DNA of 64,000 nucleotides from DATKDP01 sp035546335 (GCA_035546335.1 DATKDP010000149.1:34321-98320); one strand, 5' to 3'; numbered from the stretch's first letter, positions 38,783 through 47,996 are shown. Numbers and translations: made by a program. Notes: generated from the sequence alone by a model not told the origin.

Positions 38783-40383
38783 CAATCGACACCCTGTTTC
38801 GCCTCGCCTCCTCGTGGCTTCCCGCCCTGCTCTCGCATCTCTGGAGCTCCACGATCTTTCTCCTGCTCATGCTCGGTGCGGCCTCCCTGATGCGATGGCG
38901 GCTCACGGCCGGTGCCCGCTTTGCCATCGTCTTCATCGGCATCCTGAAGTTCGCGATTCCAGGAGGGGCGATCGTGGCAGGCGTCAAAAGCCTCGCCGGA
39001 GACATGATTCCGGCTGCGCCGGCCGGCCCGCTCGAGATACCGTTCGAGGTTCTCGCCGGACCGCTTCGATCGACGCCTCCGTCGATCTCGTCGAGTCCAT
39101 GGCCGGCGATCGGAATCGCCATCTGGCTGCTCGTCGCGCTGGCGATCATCATCCGGCTGGCGACAACGCGCCGGAGGCTCGTATCTCTGTCGGTACGAAC
39201 CGCCCTTCCTCCCACGAATCGGGAGATCGAGGCGTTGTCGTCTGCCCGACGGCGCTCCGGAGTACGGCATGGAATCGATCTGGTGCGCTCGGCGACGCCC
39301 GAATCGCCGGCTGTCCTGCGCGTGCTGCGGCCGCTGATCGTTCTCCCCGCGAACGGCTGCGACGATCTGACGGACGAGGAGCTCGAGTCACTCCTCCGCC
39401 ATGAATGCGCCCATGTGAAGAGACACGACAACCTCCTCGCCCGCATCGAATCGCTCATTGCGGCCATGTTCTGGTTCCATCCCCTGCTCTGGCTGGCCCG
39501 GCGCGTGACGGCGATCGAGCGGGAGCGGGCGTGCGACGAGCTCGTCGCCGGCTCGGACGATGAGCGCGACACCTATCTGGCCGCCCTCTCGAAGTTCTGC
39601 CATGCGTCGATCGCCACCCGCCTGCCTGGAGTCTCCTGCATGGCGACGGCGAAGCTCAAGGAAAGGATGGATCACGTCATGAACTATCAGCGTCTCAAAG
39701 CTCTTGCTCCATCTCCGCACCTGGTTGCGGCGGTTGCCTTCTCAGCGCTCGTCCTCTTCACCGCAGCCTCGGGGATCATCGAAAGCGATCGCGCCTTCGC
39801 AGAAACGACGAACGTGCGCGGTAACGCCTATGCCGTCAAGGTCACGGCATCGAGAACGGACGGGCTGATTTCCGTCGAGAGCACTGTCAGTGAAAACAAG
39901 ACACAGACTGTCATCGCTGCTCCGACGCTCACGGTCGAGGCCGGACATGAAGCCAGCACGAGAACAGTGCGCGATGACGGGCTGGAGATCATTCTCCGTG
40001 TCCGACCCGACCCCTCGAAGTTCGAGGACGCCGCCGCACAAGCGTTCTTTGCCGGTCGCATCGCCATCGAGGTCACGATCGAGAAAGGTGGAAAAATCGT
40101 TCAAAAAACCACGACCTCCCTCCGTCCCGACGAAAAGGAAAGCGTTCCCCGTTTCACTGGCGCTCCGATCGACCTCATGCTCAAGGATGCGGATCTGCGC
40201 GATGTCGTCACCCTCTTCGGAAAACTCACGAACCTGGAGATGCGGATGGACGAGTCGATTCAGGGGAAGGTCTCCGTGAGCTGGCACAGCGTGCCGTGGG
40301 ACGAGGCCTTCGATTCCCTGATGCGCGAGCACAGCCTGACCTATCGGATCGAAGAAGGGGCGATTCACATCGCGAGGAAGTGA
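38779..40383 (+). CDS. BlaR1-type M56 metalloprotease sensor with C-terminal STN-like domain
   Basis: 534 residues. Three hydrophobic segments lie in the first 135 residues. The cytoplasmic M56 zinc protease follows with HECAH in LLRHECAHVKRHDN and the distal Glu ligand in ERERACDELV. A further membrane helix is near residue 315. The periplasmic part is not a penicillin-binding domain: it is a ~120-residue beta-rich stretch and then, at residues 464-534, LKDADLRDVVTLFGKLTNLE, GKVSVSW and VPWDEAFDSLM...IHIARK. This matches the secretin/TonB short N-terminal (STN) fold. It probably senses something other than beta-lactams and cleaves BlaI. Confidence 0.88.
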   Translation: MTIDTLFRLASSWLPALLSHLWSSTIFLLLMLGAASLMRWRLTAGARFAIVFIGILKFAIPGGAIVAGVKSLAGDMIPAAPAGPLEIPFEVLAGPLRSTPPSISSSPWPAIGIAIWLLVALAIIIRLATTRRRLVSLSVRTALPPTNREIEALSSARRRSGVRHGIDLVRSATPESPAVLRVLRPLIVLPANGCDDLTDEELESLLRHECAHVKRHDNLLARIESLIAAMFWFHPLLWLARRVTAIERERACDELVAGSDDERDTYLAALSKFCHASIATRLPGVSCMATAKLKERMDHVMNYQRLKALAPSPHLVAAVAFSALVLFTAASGIIESDRAFAETTNVRGNAYAVKVTASRTDGLISVESTVSENKTQTVIAAPTLTVEAGHEASTRTVRDDGLEIILRVRPDPSKFEDAAAQAFFAGRIAIEVTIEKGGKIVQKTTTSLRPDEKESVPRFTGAPIDLMLKDADLRDVVTLFGKLTNLEMRMDESIQGKVSVSWHSVPWDEAFDSLMREHSLTYRIEEGAIHIARK

Positions 40384-40461
40384 GGACTGCCTCCGTCCGA
40401 TCGCTTCGCGGTTCCGGAGTCTCGTTCACAGCGGAGGCGTTCTGATGCGAGAGTGATCACT

Positions 40462-41571
40462 CTACCTCCGCAGAAGCCCGAGGGTCAGGGCGAAGGCCCA
40501 GTCCGCCTCGTCGCCTGTCTGGGGAAGGAGCTCGTTCCCCACCGTGAACGAAGTCCATGCCGATCCGATCCGTCGCATGATCGACAGGCGGTAGAAGGTC
40601 GCCGGGTGTCCGGGATACGCATCGATCACGTCGAGCAGCGGTGAGCTGTCGATTCGAACCATCACGCTCCCATCGAAGCCACCGAACAGCGGGCGATCGA
40701 TCTCCAGCAGAAGGTGTCCGAGGTGCGAGCGCCGGAACCCGAGGAACGAGCCGCTCGGGTCGAGCCAAGTGTAGCCGGCAGCGATCTTGTAGGTCGTCAC
40801 GTCCGGCTGCCACAGTCCGAACCAGCTCAGCCCGAGATCCCATCCGCCGCTCCCATGCAGAGTTCCTGACCGGCCCGTCGGCGCCTGGACGCTCGCGACG
40901 ATCTGCTGGCTTTTGGTCCAACGCGTCTCGAGCGGAATGCCGAAAGCGAGGGTCGCGTCTCCGAAGCCGGAACGGTTCAGTTCTTCGCGCGCTTCGACGA
41001 CATGACGATTCCCCCGGTCCTTGAGGTAGATGAGAGTCTGGTTGCGGGGAAAGTTCTCGCGCTTGAGAGTATTGATACCAAGCGCTTCATGAAAACCCTC
41101 GCCGAACTTGTCCCAGTGAGGGGAGCCGATCTCGATCCACGGGACGTGCAGCGAGAGCGTGCCGCCGCGGATGCCGCGGCTCACGACGAAGTCCACTCTC
41201 CACCCCTCCACGTCGATGTGCCACACATTGTCTTCGGGGAATGCCGTCTCGATCCGGCGAAGCTCGTCGGAGACGACCCGCTGGCGACGTTGACGGAGCT
41301 CGCCGAGATCCCGATGGATCGCATTCGTGTGCCAGGAGACATCCCAGGAGTTGAACTGCATGATGGAGAGCGCTTGCGCCCACTCTCCCTCCGCCAGTTG
41401 AAGACCGAATGCGGTCTCGAGCCGCAACGATCCGAGCTCCAGCGGATCCGTCTGCGGCGCCATGCGCCAACCGGGGATCTCGTCCGCGGAGGCGGCATCG
41501 AACGAGACCACAATGAGAACTGCGGCCAGCAGGCGCGGAATCCGGTCTCGTGATGGCACAACCGAGAGCAT
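40462..41571 (-). CDS. Exported DUF3187-like protein
   Basis: 369 residues from the ATG at 41571, chosen because GGAGGGAGGGG lies just upstream and a signal peptide (LLAAVLIVVSFDAASA) follows. The frame extends 47 codons further, inside the neighbouring regulator. The mature protein is rich in amphipathic beta strands and ends with GLLRR, suggesting an outer-membrane barrel. WIEIGSPHWDKFGEGFHEALG resembles DUF3187. It starts 23 bp after the regulator's stop and is probably in its operon. Confidence 0.65.
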   Translation of the reverse strand: MLSVVPSRDRIPRLLAAVLIVVSFDAASADEIPGWRMAPQTDPLELGSLRLETAFGLQLAEGEWAQALSIMQFNSWDVSWHTNAIHRDLGELRQRRQRVVSDELRRIETAFPEDNVWHIDVEGWRVDFVVSRGIRGGTLSLHVPWIEIGSPHWDKFGEGFHEALGINTLKRENFPRNQTLIYLKDRGNRHVVEAREELNRSGFGDATLAFGIPLETRWTKSQQIVASVQAPTGRSGTLHGSGGWDLGLSWFGLWQPDVTTYKIAAGYTWLDPSGSFLGFRRSHLGHLLLEIDRPLFGGFDGSVMVRIDSSPLLDVIDAYPGHPATFYRLSIMRRIGSAWTSFTVGNELLPQTGDEADWAFALTLGLLRR

Positions 41572-41593
41572 GCGGCGCCCCTCCCTCCTCGCG

Positions 41594-43906
41594 CTATCTC
41601 GACGCTCTGGACACGAGCTGGTGCTTCCCTTCTCTGCGCCGGCGAGCATCGGCGAGCTCGGGAATGTCGCTGTCGGCGCCCTCCCACAGGCTGAGAAAAG
41701 CATCCAGCTCACGCTGCGCGTCGCTGGCGCGCCCGACCTTCTGGTAGGCCACGGCGAGCTCGTAGCGGAGCATGCCGAGTGCGGGATTCGCCTTCACCGC
41801 GCGCTCGTACTCGGCGACGGCTTCCGGCACGCGCCCGAGGATCATCAGGATGTTCGCCAGAGCGTCCTCGAACGGATCGAGATCGTAGTAGGGAGCTTCG
41901 TATTGCATGGCCTTCCGAGCATAGTCGATGGCTTCCTCTTCGTTTCCCATCTTTGCCGCATAGAGCGCCCGAACGTAGAACGCAGCTCGCAAATTGGGCC
42001 TGCGGCCACGCGCGGTGAGCGGCGATGGCTCGTCGAGGTTCTTCCTCATCGCTCCGGCCGCACTGAGATCGCCGGACAGCAGATGAACGTGAAAGAGAGT
42101 GGCGCTGTTGGCGCTGTGCAGCAGCATCGCCTGGCGCCCCAGCGTCTCGGCACGCTGGAGATCGCCGAGACGGCGGTAAACGCCTGCCAAGGATGCATAT
42201 CCGCGAGACCGTTCAAACTCGGAGAGCGGGGTGATCGCCAGGTAGCGCTCGAGCTCGCGGATCGCGTCGCGACAGCGTCCCATCTGATACCAGGTGTTCC
42301 CCAGATGAATTGCGGCGATCTTGAACTGCGGATCGAGCTCCAGCGCGCGCCGATACTGCGCGATCGCCTCATCGAGCCTTCCGGCGCGCTGGTAGCTCAG
42401 CCCCAGACTGTCGTACGCATTCGGCTCGTTCGGAAGAAGATCCACATACCGCTTGTGAGCTGCAATCGCCTGGACATGATTGCCGAGGGCTGCGTAAAAC
42501 GCACCGATCGCGTTGTGCAGCTCGGGCGCCATCTGATCGACGACCAGGCCGGCGCGAAGAACGCGGATCGCTTCGTCGAATCGGAGCTCGCCGCCAAGGA
42601 GATAGGCCAGACGCAGATAGCCCTCCGTCTCGGTGGGATAGCTGGCCACGATCGCTCGAAAGTGTTGAATGGCGCTCGCATAATCGAGCCGGGCGATGGC
42701 GTCCCAGCCGGCGATGTTCAGTCGTTCTCTCTGGTCGAGACGATCGGGGAACGAGAGCGCTTTCGCAAAGTACGGCCGCGCCTTTTCCGCATCGATCCAG
42801 GTGATGGCATGAACGTAGCCGATCCGCGCCCAGGCCATGGCGAAGGCGGGATCGAGCTCGATCGCCTTCTCCAGCATCTCGATCGCCTCGTCATGATGGA
42901 GCGTCAGCGCGTGACCGACGCCGATCGAATAGTATCGATAGGCATCGAGATTCCCCGTCATGATGTCGGTCAGATGCCGCTCATCGACCGGCCGGGCGCC
43001 GAGACGCGCGGCGAGCGCGCGGGCGAGTGCGTCGACGTCTTCGAGGAGAGTCTCGCGCGCGGTGATCACGTTCTCGGCGGCGATCAGCTCACCGCTGGTC
43101 GTGTCGTGAAGCTGAGCGTCGATGCGGATCTTCTCTCCGACCTTGGTGAATCGTCCGGTGATCATACGGTTCGCGGAACTGGCGCGTGCCAGCTCGCGCG
43201 CGCTGGCGAGTGCCATCGCCCGATCGCTCGGCAGCGTCCGGCGCGACCGTTCGAAGAGCTGTTGACGGGGAATGACGTTCAACTCCTTCGAGCCTGCCAG
43301 GTCGGTGATCAACATGTCGGCGATCCCATCGCGCATCCAGGCGAGGTCGGCGGGGGCGGTACCTTCGAACGGCATGACCGCAACGGTCGGGATGGGAGCG
43401 AATGCCGGGGGCGCAGGCCGTCTCAGAAACGCAACCGCCAGCACGCCGGCCAGAACGATGGCGGCGATCCCGACAGCGAGCGCGTAGCGCGAGGTCGCAT
43501 CGGGGGGCGTCTCGTCGATGATCTCGATGTCCAGCGACCGAATGTCCTCGAGCTCGAGCGTCCGCGTCTCGACGGTGGAAATCTCGGCCGGCTCGGCGAT
43601 GATACGGTAGCCCTTTTTCGGAACCGTTCGCAGGAACCACGGCTCCCTCCTGTCGTCTCCCACCGCCTTGCGGATGTCGACGATGCACTGCACCAGAGCG
43701 TCCTCGGTCACCGCGGCGCCGGCCCAGATCGTCTCGAACATCTCAGTCTTCGAGACGACCCGAGAGCGATTCTGAATCAGGTAGAGGAGAACCTCGAACG
43801 CCTGCTGGCGGAGCTGCAGCTCGTCGGTGCCGCGGCGGACGGAGCGCTTGCGCGCGTCGATCTCGATTGGTCCGAATCGGTAGAAGGGGAAGGGCTCGGA
43901 GCTCAT
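41594..43906 (-). CDS. CadC-like membrane regulator: winged helix, TM, TolB-like domain, TPRs
   Basis: 770 residues from the ATG at 43906 (another possible start is 43939). An OmpR-type winged helix occupies the first ~95 residues (IEIDARKRSVRRGTDELQLR, LVQCIVDIRKAVGDDRREPW, VPKKGYRI). A single transmembrane helix (YALAVGIAAIVLAGVLAVAF) is near 140-160. A TolB/FlgO-like domain (VAVMPFEGTAPADLAWMRDG) follows, then at least eight TPRs to the end. This architecture is typical of one-component membrane-bound activators. A small ORF is divergent from it at 44129 and could be a target. Confidence 0.88.
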   Translation of the reverse strand: MSSEPFPFYRFGPIEIDARKRSVRRGTDELQLRQQAFEVLLYLIQNRSRVVSKTEMFETIWAGAAVTEDALVQCIVDIRKAVGDDRREPWFLRTVPKKGYRIIAEPAEISTVETRTLELEDIRSLDIEIIDETPPDATSRYALAVGIAAIVLAGVLAVAFLRRPAPPAFAPIPTVAVMPFEGTAPADLAWMRDGIADMLITDLAGSKELNVIPRQQLFERSRRTLPSDRAMALASARELARASSANRMITGRFTKVGEKIRIDAQLHDTTSGELIAAENVITARETLLEDVDALARALAARLGARPVDERHLTDIMTGNLDAYRYYSIGVGHALTLHHDEAIEMLEKAIELDPAFAMAWARIGYVHAITWIDAEKARPYFAKALSFPDRLDQRERLNIAGWDAIARLDYASAIQHFRAIVASYPTETEGYLRLAYLLGGELRFDEAIRVLRAGLVVDQMAPELHNAIGAFYAALGNHVQAIAAHKRYVDLLPNEPNAYDSLGLSYQRAGRLDEAIAQYRRALELDPQFKIAAIHLGNTWYQMGRCRDAIRELERYLAITPLSEFERSRGYASLAGVYRRLGDLQRAETLGRQAMLLHSANSATLFHVHLLSGDLSAAGAMRKNLDEPSPLTARGRRPNLRAAFYVRALYAAKMGNEEEAIDYARKAMQYEAPYYDLDPFEDALANILMILGRVPEAVAEYERAVKANPALGMLRYELAVAYQKVGRASDAQRELDAFLSLWEGADSDIPELADARRRREGKHQLVSRASR

Positions 43907-44128
43907 GGCGGACTGGATTGATTCGCGCCAGCTTAGCACAGCGGACCAGCAGAAATGGCATGTCGAATCGGTGAACGGGGCGAAACCGTCCCGGCGTGGA
44001 GCACATCTGCGACACGATTTCGTAAGAATTTCGTCTTTCGCTCGTTCTTTCTCCGGCCGCAGGACTTAGAACGTTCCCAGGAAGTTCGGTTCGGAGCGGA
44101 CGGGCTCAGCCTGGGAGGGAATGCGGTC

Positions 44129-44344
44129 ATGAAGCGAATCGTCAAAATCTCGATAACCAGCCGGAAACGGGCGCGGGTGACGGAAACGTTGACGACCGCC
44201 GTACGGCCCGCCGCGGACCATGCCGCCTCCGATCCGGTCAACCTCGGCGTCGTCGATGGAGATCCCTCGAACGCGGGCCAACCAACCTCTGGCGGCAGTC
44301 CGAAAGACTTCGATTTGATTCCCGAAGAAGATCCCGAAATCTGA
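44129..44344 (+). CDS. Small basic-to-acidic peptide, uncharacterised
   Basis: 71 residues from an ATG preceded by GGAGGGA. The N-terminus (MKRIVKISITSRKRARVTET) is very basic and resembles the opening of small Acidobacteria proteins with a K-I-x-I-T-x-R-R-x-R-x-R pattern. The C-terminus is acidic and proline/glycine-rich, ending in DFDLIPEEDPEI. There are no cysteines. It is divergent from the CadC-like regulator. Translation is plausible but not proved. Confidence 0.45.
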   Translation: MKRIVKISITSRKRARVTETLTTAVRPAADHAASDPVNLGVVDGDPSNAGQPTSGGSPKDFDLIPEEDPEI

Positions 44345-44415
44345 CGGGCAGGTTGTGAGGCGTCCACTGGCACGATGCGCCGTTTGAATCCGAATCGGGC
44401 TCGTGTGTCGACCTT

Positions 44416-44556
44416 TCACTTTCCCGGCAGGAGACTCTCGAGCGCGTCGCGAAGGCGCTCGGCGTAGCTCGTCGTCAGCGACCATGGCGTCGGTTGCCTG
44501 ATCACATGCAATGACCCTTTCTGATCGACGTGCAAGGGAACTGCCCGTTGACTGCC
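44416..44556 (-). pseudogene. Possible gene tail of unknown family
   Basis: Just after the DinB gene, in a different frame, the minus strand reads AVPLHVDQKGSLHVIRQ and then SYAERLRDALESLLPGK before a stop. The composition is protein-like but it has no good start codon or SD. It may be the 3' end of a lost gene, or chance. Confidence 0.25.
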
Positions 44557-44557
44557 G

Positions 44558-45061
44558 CTACATCCAGGGCTCGTCCGCGGTCGGTCCGTAGATCGATGGC
44601 ACCTTCCCTCCCGCCATGCGGAGATAGATCGAGAACTGCCCCCGATGGTGAATCTCGTCGTGCAGCAGGAACCAGAGCCAGGTGAGGCGCGAGATCTCCC
44701 CCATCGTCTTCGGGGCGATCAGAAAGTGCACCTTCTCGGACAGCATCGATTCCGGTGCCGCATCGATCACGGTGCGAAACTCGGCGTGAGCTCCCTCGAG
44801 GGCGGCGAGCAGCGCGTTCCAGTCATCGGGCACGGCCGGCGGAGAGCCGACGGGCACACCCTGCGCGAGCTCGTCGTTCCAGACCTTCATGCCCAGGCCG
44901 CGCTCGATGACGAACACCCAGGCGAGCTCGCGCGCCGACTTCATCGCGGGCTGCGGGCGAAGGTCGAGCTTGTCGGTGGGGTAGGCGCGGAGAACGCGCA
45001 TCGTCGTCGCGTGCTCGCGATCGTACGTGGCGAGAAACGTCTGCTTTGCTGTGCGGGCCAT
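44558..45061 (-). CDS. DinB-family (DfrB-like four-helix) protein
   Basis: 167 residues. The four-helix DinB/YfiT fold is shown by the histidine-bearing motif LLHDEIHHRGQFSIYLRMAGG, plus an early LRPQPAMKSARELAWV. Family members are metal-binding and act as thiol-dependent S-transferases or related enzymes; the substrate here is unknown. A 144-bp spacer to the ABC-F gene contains two heptanucleotide arrays. Confidence 0.88.
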   Translation of the reverse strand: MARTAKQTFLATYDREHATTMRVLRAYPTDKLDLRPQPAMKSARELAWVFVIERGLGMKVWNDELAQGVPVGSPPAVPDDWNALLAALEGAHAEFRTVIDAAPESMLSEKVHFLIAPKTMGEISRLTWLWFLLHDEIHHRGQFSIYLRMAGGKVPSIYGPTADEPWM

Positions 45062-45182
45062 GATTCATTATTCTGCATGCGAAGGGGGAATGGACACAAT
45101 CGAGGGTGATCGAATGGGGGGATCTCGGGGGGGATGGACTCAGTCGAGGAGGATCGAATTGGGGGATCTCGGAGAGAGTGAT

Positions 45183-45217
45183 GGCAGATAGCAGAGGGCA
45201 GAGGGCAGAGGGCAGCA
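45183..45217. repeat. Heptanucleotide array (GGCAGAG-type)
   Basis: Units GGCAGAT, AGCAGAG, GGCAGAG, GGCAGAG, GGCAGCA. It is the same family as at 4204 and 18059. Confidence 0.85.
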
Positions 45218-45249
45218 CCACCCGGCTGGATTCCGTTCAGCCTGACCCT

Positions 45250-45305
45250 CACTCTTCACTCTTCACTCTTCACTCTTCACTCTTCACTCTTCACTCTTCA
45301 CTCTT
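45250..45305. repeat. Perfect heptanucleotide array (CACTCTT)8
   Basis: Eight identical CACTCTT units. The array lies 8 bp downstream of the ABC-F stop codon (minus strand), so slippage would change the 3' UTR of that mRNA but not the protein. Confidence 0.95.
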
Positions 45306-45313
45306 CTGCCCCC

Positions 45314-47119
45314 TCACGCCTTCGCTTCGAGATCGGCCCAGCGAGCATAGAGCCGATCGACTTCCGCCTGCGCCACCTGCAACTCCTCGTATCGCTTTTG
45401 AAGCTCCGATGAGGAAGAGGCGATCGCCGGATCCTCCGCCAGCCGCCTGGACGAGGCGAGCCGCTCCTCGGCGACCAGAACGCTCTGCTCCATCGCGTCG
45501 AGCTCGCGCTGCTCGAGGTACGAAAGACGTTTCGTCTTCGACACCCCGCGCTCACGATTCTCTTCCTGAAATTCCGGCGTGAGCCGCGACCGCTTCACAT
45601 CGGAACGCATCGCCTCCCACTGTGCATAGTCGGCGAAATACTCCGCTCCTCCCTCTCCGTCGAGAGCGAGAATGCGCGTGGACGCGCGGTCGAGCAGAAA
45701 GCGGTCGTGCGTGACGAGCACGAGGGCGCCTGGAAACTCTAGCAGCGACTCTTCGAGAACGTCGAGCGTGGGTATGTCGAGATCGTTCGTCGGCTCATCC
45801 ATGACCAGCAGGTCGGCCGGCTGCAACATGAGGCGGGCGAGAACGATCCGCGCCTTCTCTCCTCCCGACAGACGTGAGACGGAGGTGTCGAGCTGTTCGG
45901 GGCGGAAGAGGAAACGCTTCGCCCAACCTGCAACGTGCTGCGCGCGCTCGCGGTAGATGACGGTGTCGCCCTCGGGAGCGAGTGCACGCCGGAGGGTCAC
46001 GTTCGGGTCGAGGCTTTCGCGATTCTGCTCGAAATAGACGACCCGAAGGGCGTCTGCGCGGTCGATCGTGCCGCCGTCCGGCTCGAGCTCTCCCACGATC
46101 ATCCGCAGCAACGTCGTCTTGCCGGAGCCGTTCGGTCCGAGCACACCGAGCCGCAATCCCGGCGTCAGAAGCAGATCGAGCCCGTCGACGATCAGTCGTT
46201 CGCCCATCGTCTTCGTGAGTCCTCGTCCGACCCACAAGCGCCGCGTCTTTCGCTGAGAGGCGGTGAAGTCGATTCCTGCGCTGGACGTCCTCGAGCGCTC
46301 ACGACTCTCGTCCAGCTCGTCGATGAGGCGGCCGGCATCGCGGATCCTCGCCTTCGCTTTCGTCCTCCTCGCTTTCGGACCGCGTCGCAGCCACTCCATT
46401 TCACGGCGCACAAGGTTCGCCAATGTGTCCTGATAGGCGGCTTCGTTTCGGAGAACTTCGTCACGGCGGGCGAGCAGATCGCTGTAGGTGCCCGCCGTCT
46501 CCAGGAGGCCTCCCGGGTAGGCGCGATTCAGCTCGAGCATGCGCGAGGTGATGTTCTCGAGGAAGTAGCGATCGTGACTGACGACGACGAACGCTTTCGG
46601 ATCGGTGCGGAGCAGCGATTCGAGCCAGAGGATGGCCTCGATGTCGAGATGGTTCGTCGGCTCGTCGAGCAGGAGCACGTCGGGCTCGCGCACGAGCTCA
46701 CGCGCGATCGCCAGACGCTTGCGCCAGCCTCCCGACAGCGTCTCGGTCCGCGTTCCGAGTCCGGAAAATCCCGCCTTGCCCAGAGCGAGCGAGACACGTG
46801 TGACCTGCTCGTGCTCGTCGAGCGTCCGGTCGTCGCGGATGGCCTCGAGGAGAACATCCTCGATGGTCTTTCCCGGTGCGAAGACCGGATCCTGAGGAAC
46901 ATAGCCGATGCGAACGCCTTTTCGCAGAGCGCGGTTTCCCGAGTCGGCCTCTTCGACACCGGCGAGAATCCTGAGAAGCGTCGTCTTGCCGGAGCCGTTC
47001 GGTCCCACCAGCCCCACGTGGTCTCCGTCGAAGAGCGTGATGGAGAGACCGTCGAACAGCGGGCGGGAGCCGTACTCCTTCTTGAGCGACTCGCACGAGA
47101 GAAGGACTGCACCGCTCAT
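45314..47119 (-). CDS. ABC-F family ATPase (Uup-like)
   Basis: 601 residues with two ABC cassettes and no membrane segment. Domain 1: GPNGSGKTT, LSGGWRKRLAIAR, LLLDEPTNHLD. An inter-domain linker is rich in Arg/Glu (REMEWLRRGPKARRTKAKAR). Domain 2: GPNGSGKTT, LSGGEKARIVLAR, LVMDEPTNDLD. A C-terminal coiled coil (LEQRELDAMEQSVLVAEERL) identifies the Uup subgroup. ABC-F proteins act on ribosomes or, for Uup, also on branched DNA intermediates. The start codon follows a VapC remnant by only five bases. Confidence 0.95.
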   Translation of the reverse strand: MSGAVLLSCESLKKEYGSRPLFDGLSITLFDGDHVGLVGPNGSGKTTLLRILAGVEEADSGNRALRKGVRIGYVPQDPVFAPGKTIEDVLLEAIRDDRTLDEHEQVTRVSLALGKAGFSGLGTRTETLSGGWRKRLAIARELVREPDVLLLDEPTNHLDIEAILWLESLLRTDPKAFVVVSHDRYFLENITSRMLELNRAYPGGLLETAGTYSDLLARRDEVLRNEAAYQDTLANLVRREMEWLRRGPKARRTKAKARIRDAGRLIDELDESRERSRTSSAGIDFTASQRKTRRLWVGRGLTKTMGERLIVDGLDLLLTPGLRLGVLGPNGSGKTTLLRMIVGELEPDGGTIDRADALRVVYFEQNRESLDPNVTLRRALAPEGDTVIYRERAQHVAGWAKRFLFRPEQLDTSVSRLSGGEKARIVLARLMLQPADLLVMDEPTNDLDIPTLDVLEESLLEFPGALVLVTHDRFLLDRASTRILALDGEGGAEYFADYAQWEAMRSDVKRSRLTPEFQEENRERGVSKTKRLSYLEQRELDAMEQSVLVAEERLASSRRLAEDPAIASSSSELQKRYEELQVAQAEVDRLYARWADLEAKA

Positions 47120-47124
47120 GTTCT

Positions 47125-47280
47125 TCAGGCGAGCAGTTCGATTGTCGCACGGTGACCGCGTGACCGCGCGAGGCGTCCGTCGATTGTCATGAGGGGCGAC
47201 CGTAGAGCTTCTGCCAAACTGACGTACGCTGCATCATACGCGGTCAGGTTCTCATGAAGCTGCAATTCGACGGTTGATCC
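47125..47280 (-). pseudogene. VapC (PIN-domain) toxin C-terminal remnant
   Basis: The minus strand reads HENLTAYDAAYVSLAEALRS and PLMTIDGRLARSRGHRATIELLA before a stop. This is the conserved C-terminal third of VapC RNases, including the YDAAYV-L-A acid residue and the T-x-D-x-R-L-A motif. The N-terminal catalytic Asp and about 80 residues are missing, so the toxin is dead. Confidence 0.75.
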
Positions 47281-47289
47281 GTTCCAAGG

Positions 47290-47424
47290 TCAATCGCGCG
47301 GGATCTGGTACGAAACTTCGTTGGTGCCTTCCTCGATGAACTGCCGGGTTGCCTCGTCGTCTCCCGGCTCGTGCTCCCTTCGAGCCCAGCCGTTCCGCTC
47401 CTCGTTCTCGTTGATCGTTTCCAT
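47290..47424 (-). CDS. 44-residue acidic ORF, possible antitoxin relic
   Basis: It begins METINENEERNGWARREHEP and ends EVSYQIPRD. It is acidic and lies just upstream of the VapC remnant on the same strand. It has no clear VapB signature. It could be what is left of a fused or partner antitoxin. Confidence 0.3.
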   Translation of the reverse strand: METINENEERNGWARREHEPGDDEATRQFIEEGTNEVSYQIPRD

Positions 47425-47537
47425 GCTTCTCAGAGATAGCGAGATGAATGCCAGTCCGGGGACGAAGCCGTGAAGCAGCGCTTCCGAAGTTCGGTGTCGG
47501 GTTGCGCTCGGCGATCGATCGCGGCAGGATGCTCTGC

Positions 47538-47996
47538 ATGGAGAGCCTTCAGGACACCTACGCCCCCTCGAACCGTTGTTTCGGCTGCGGTCCGGCGAAC
47601 GAGAAAGGGCTGCGGATCAAGAGCGTCGTCGCGGGCGACGAGGTCGTCGCCGAGTGGCGAGCCGAGCCGCATCATGTGGCGTTCGACGGAATCCTCAACG
47701 GCGGGATCTGCGGGGCGCTCCTCGATTGTCACAGCAACTGGACGGCTGCCTGGCACCTGATGCAGAAGCGAGGCGAAGTTACGCCGCCCTGTACGGTGAC
47801 GGCGGATTTCCACGTCACCCTCAAGCGCCCCACGCCGATCGACGCGCTGCTGACGCTACGCGCCCATGTGGTCGAATCGAGCGACGATCGCGCCGTCGTC
47901 GAAGCGACGCTCGAGGCGAACGGCAAGGTGACGGCGACCTGTCGCGGCACGTTCGTCGCGGTGCGGGAAGGCCATCCGGCGTATCACCGTTGGTGA
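47538..47996 (+). CDS. PaaI-like hotdog-fold thioesterase
   Basis: 152 residues from the ATG at 47538, with AGGA nine bases before. The hotdog core shows HVAFDGILNGGICGALLDC (the GG-helix of PaaI-type thioesterases) and TADFHVTLKRPTPIDALLTL. It begins with a C-x-G-C pair (RCFGCGPANEKGL). It should hydrolyse an acyl-CoA or acyl-ACP. It overlaps acpH by one base. Confidence 0.88.
   Translation: MESLQDTYAPSNRCFGCGPANEKGLRIKSVVAGDEVVAEWRAEPHHVAFDGILNGGICGALLDCHSNWTAAWHLMQKRGEVTPPCTVTADFHVTLKRPTPIDALLTLRAHVVESSDDRAVVEATLEANGKVTATCRGTFVAVREGHPAYHRW

Noticed and set aside
41462..43921. 819-codon ORF on the plus strand
   Set aside because: It is fully opposite the winged-helix/TPR regulator, which has clear domain structure; the ORF has no signature and results from high GC.
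45250..45305. CRISPR-like array
   Set aside because: The 7-bp perfect tandem units have no spacers and no cas genes are in the window; the same applies to 58361-58437.
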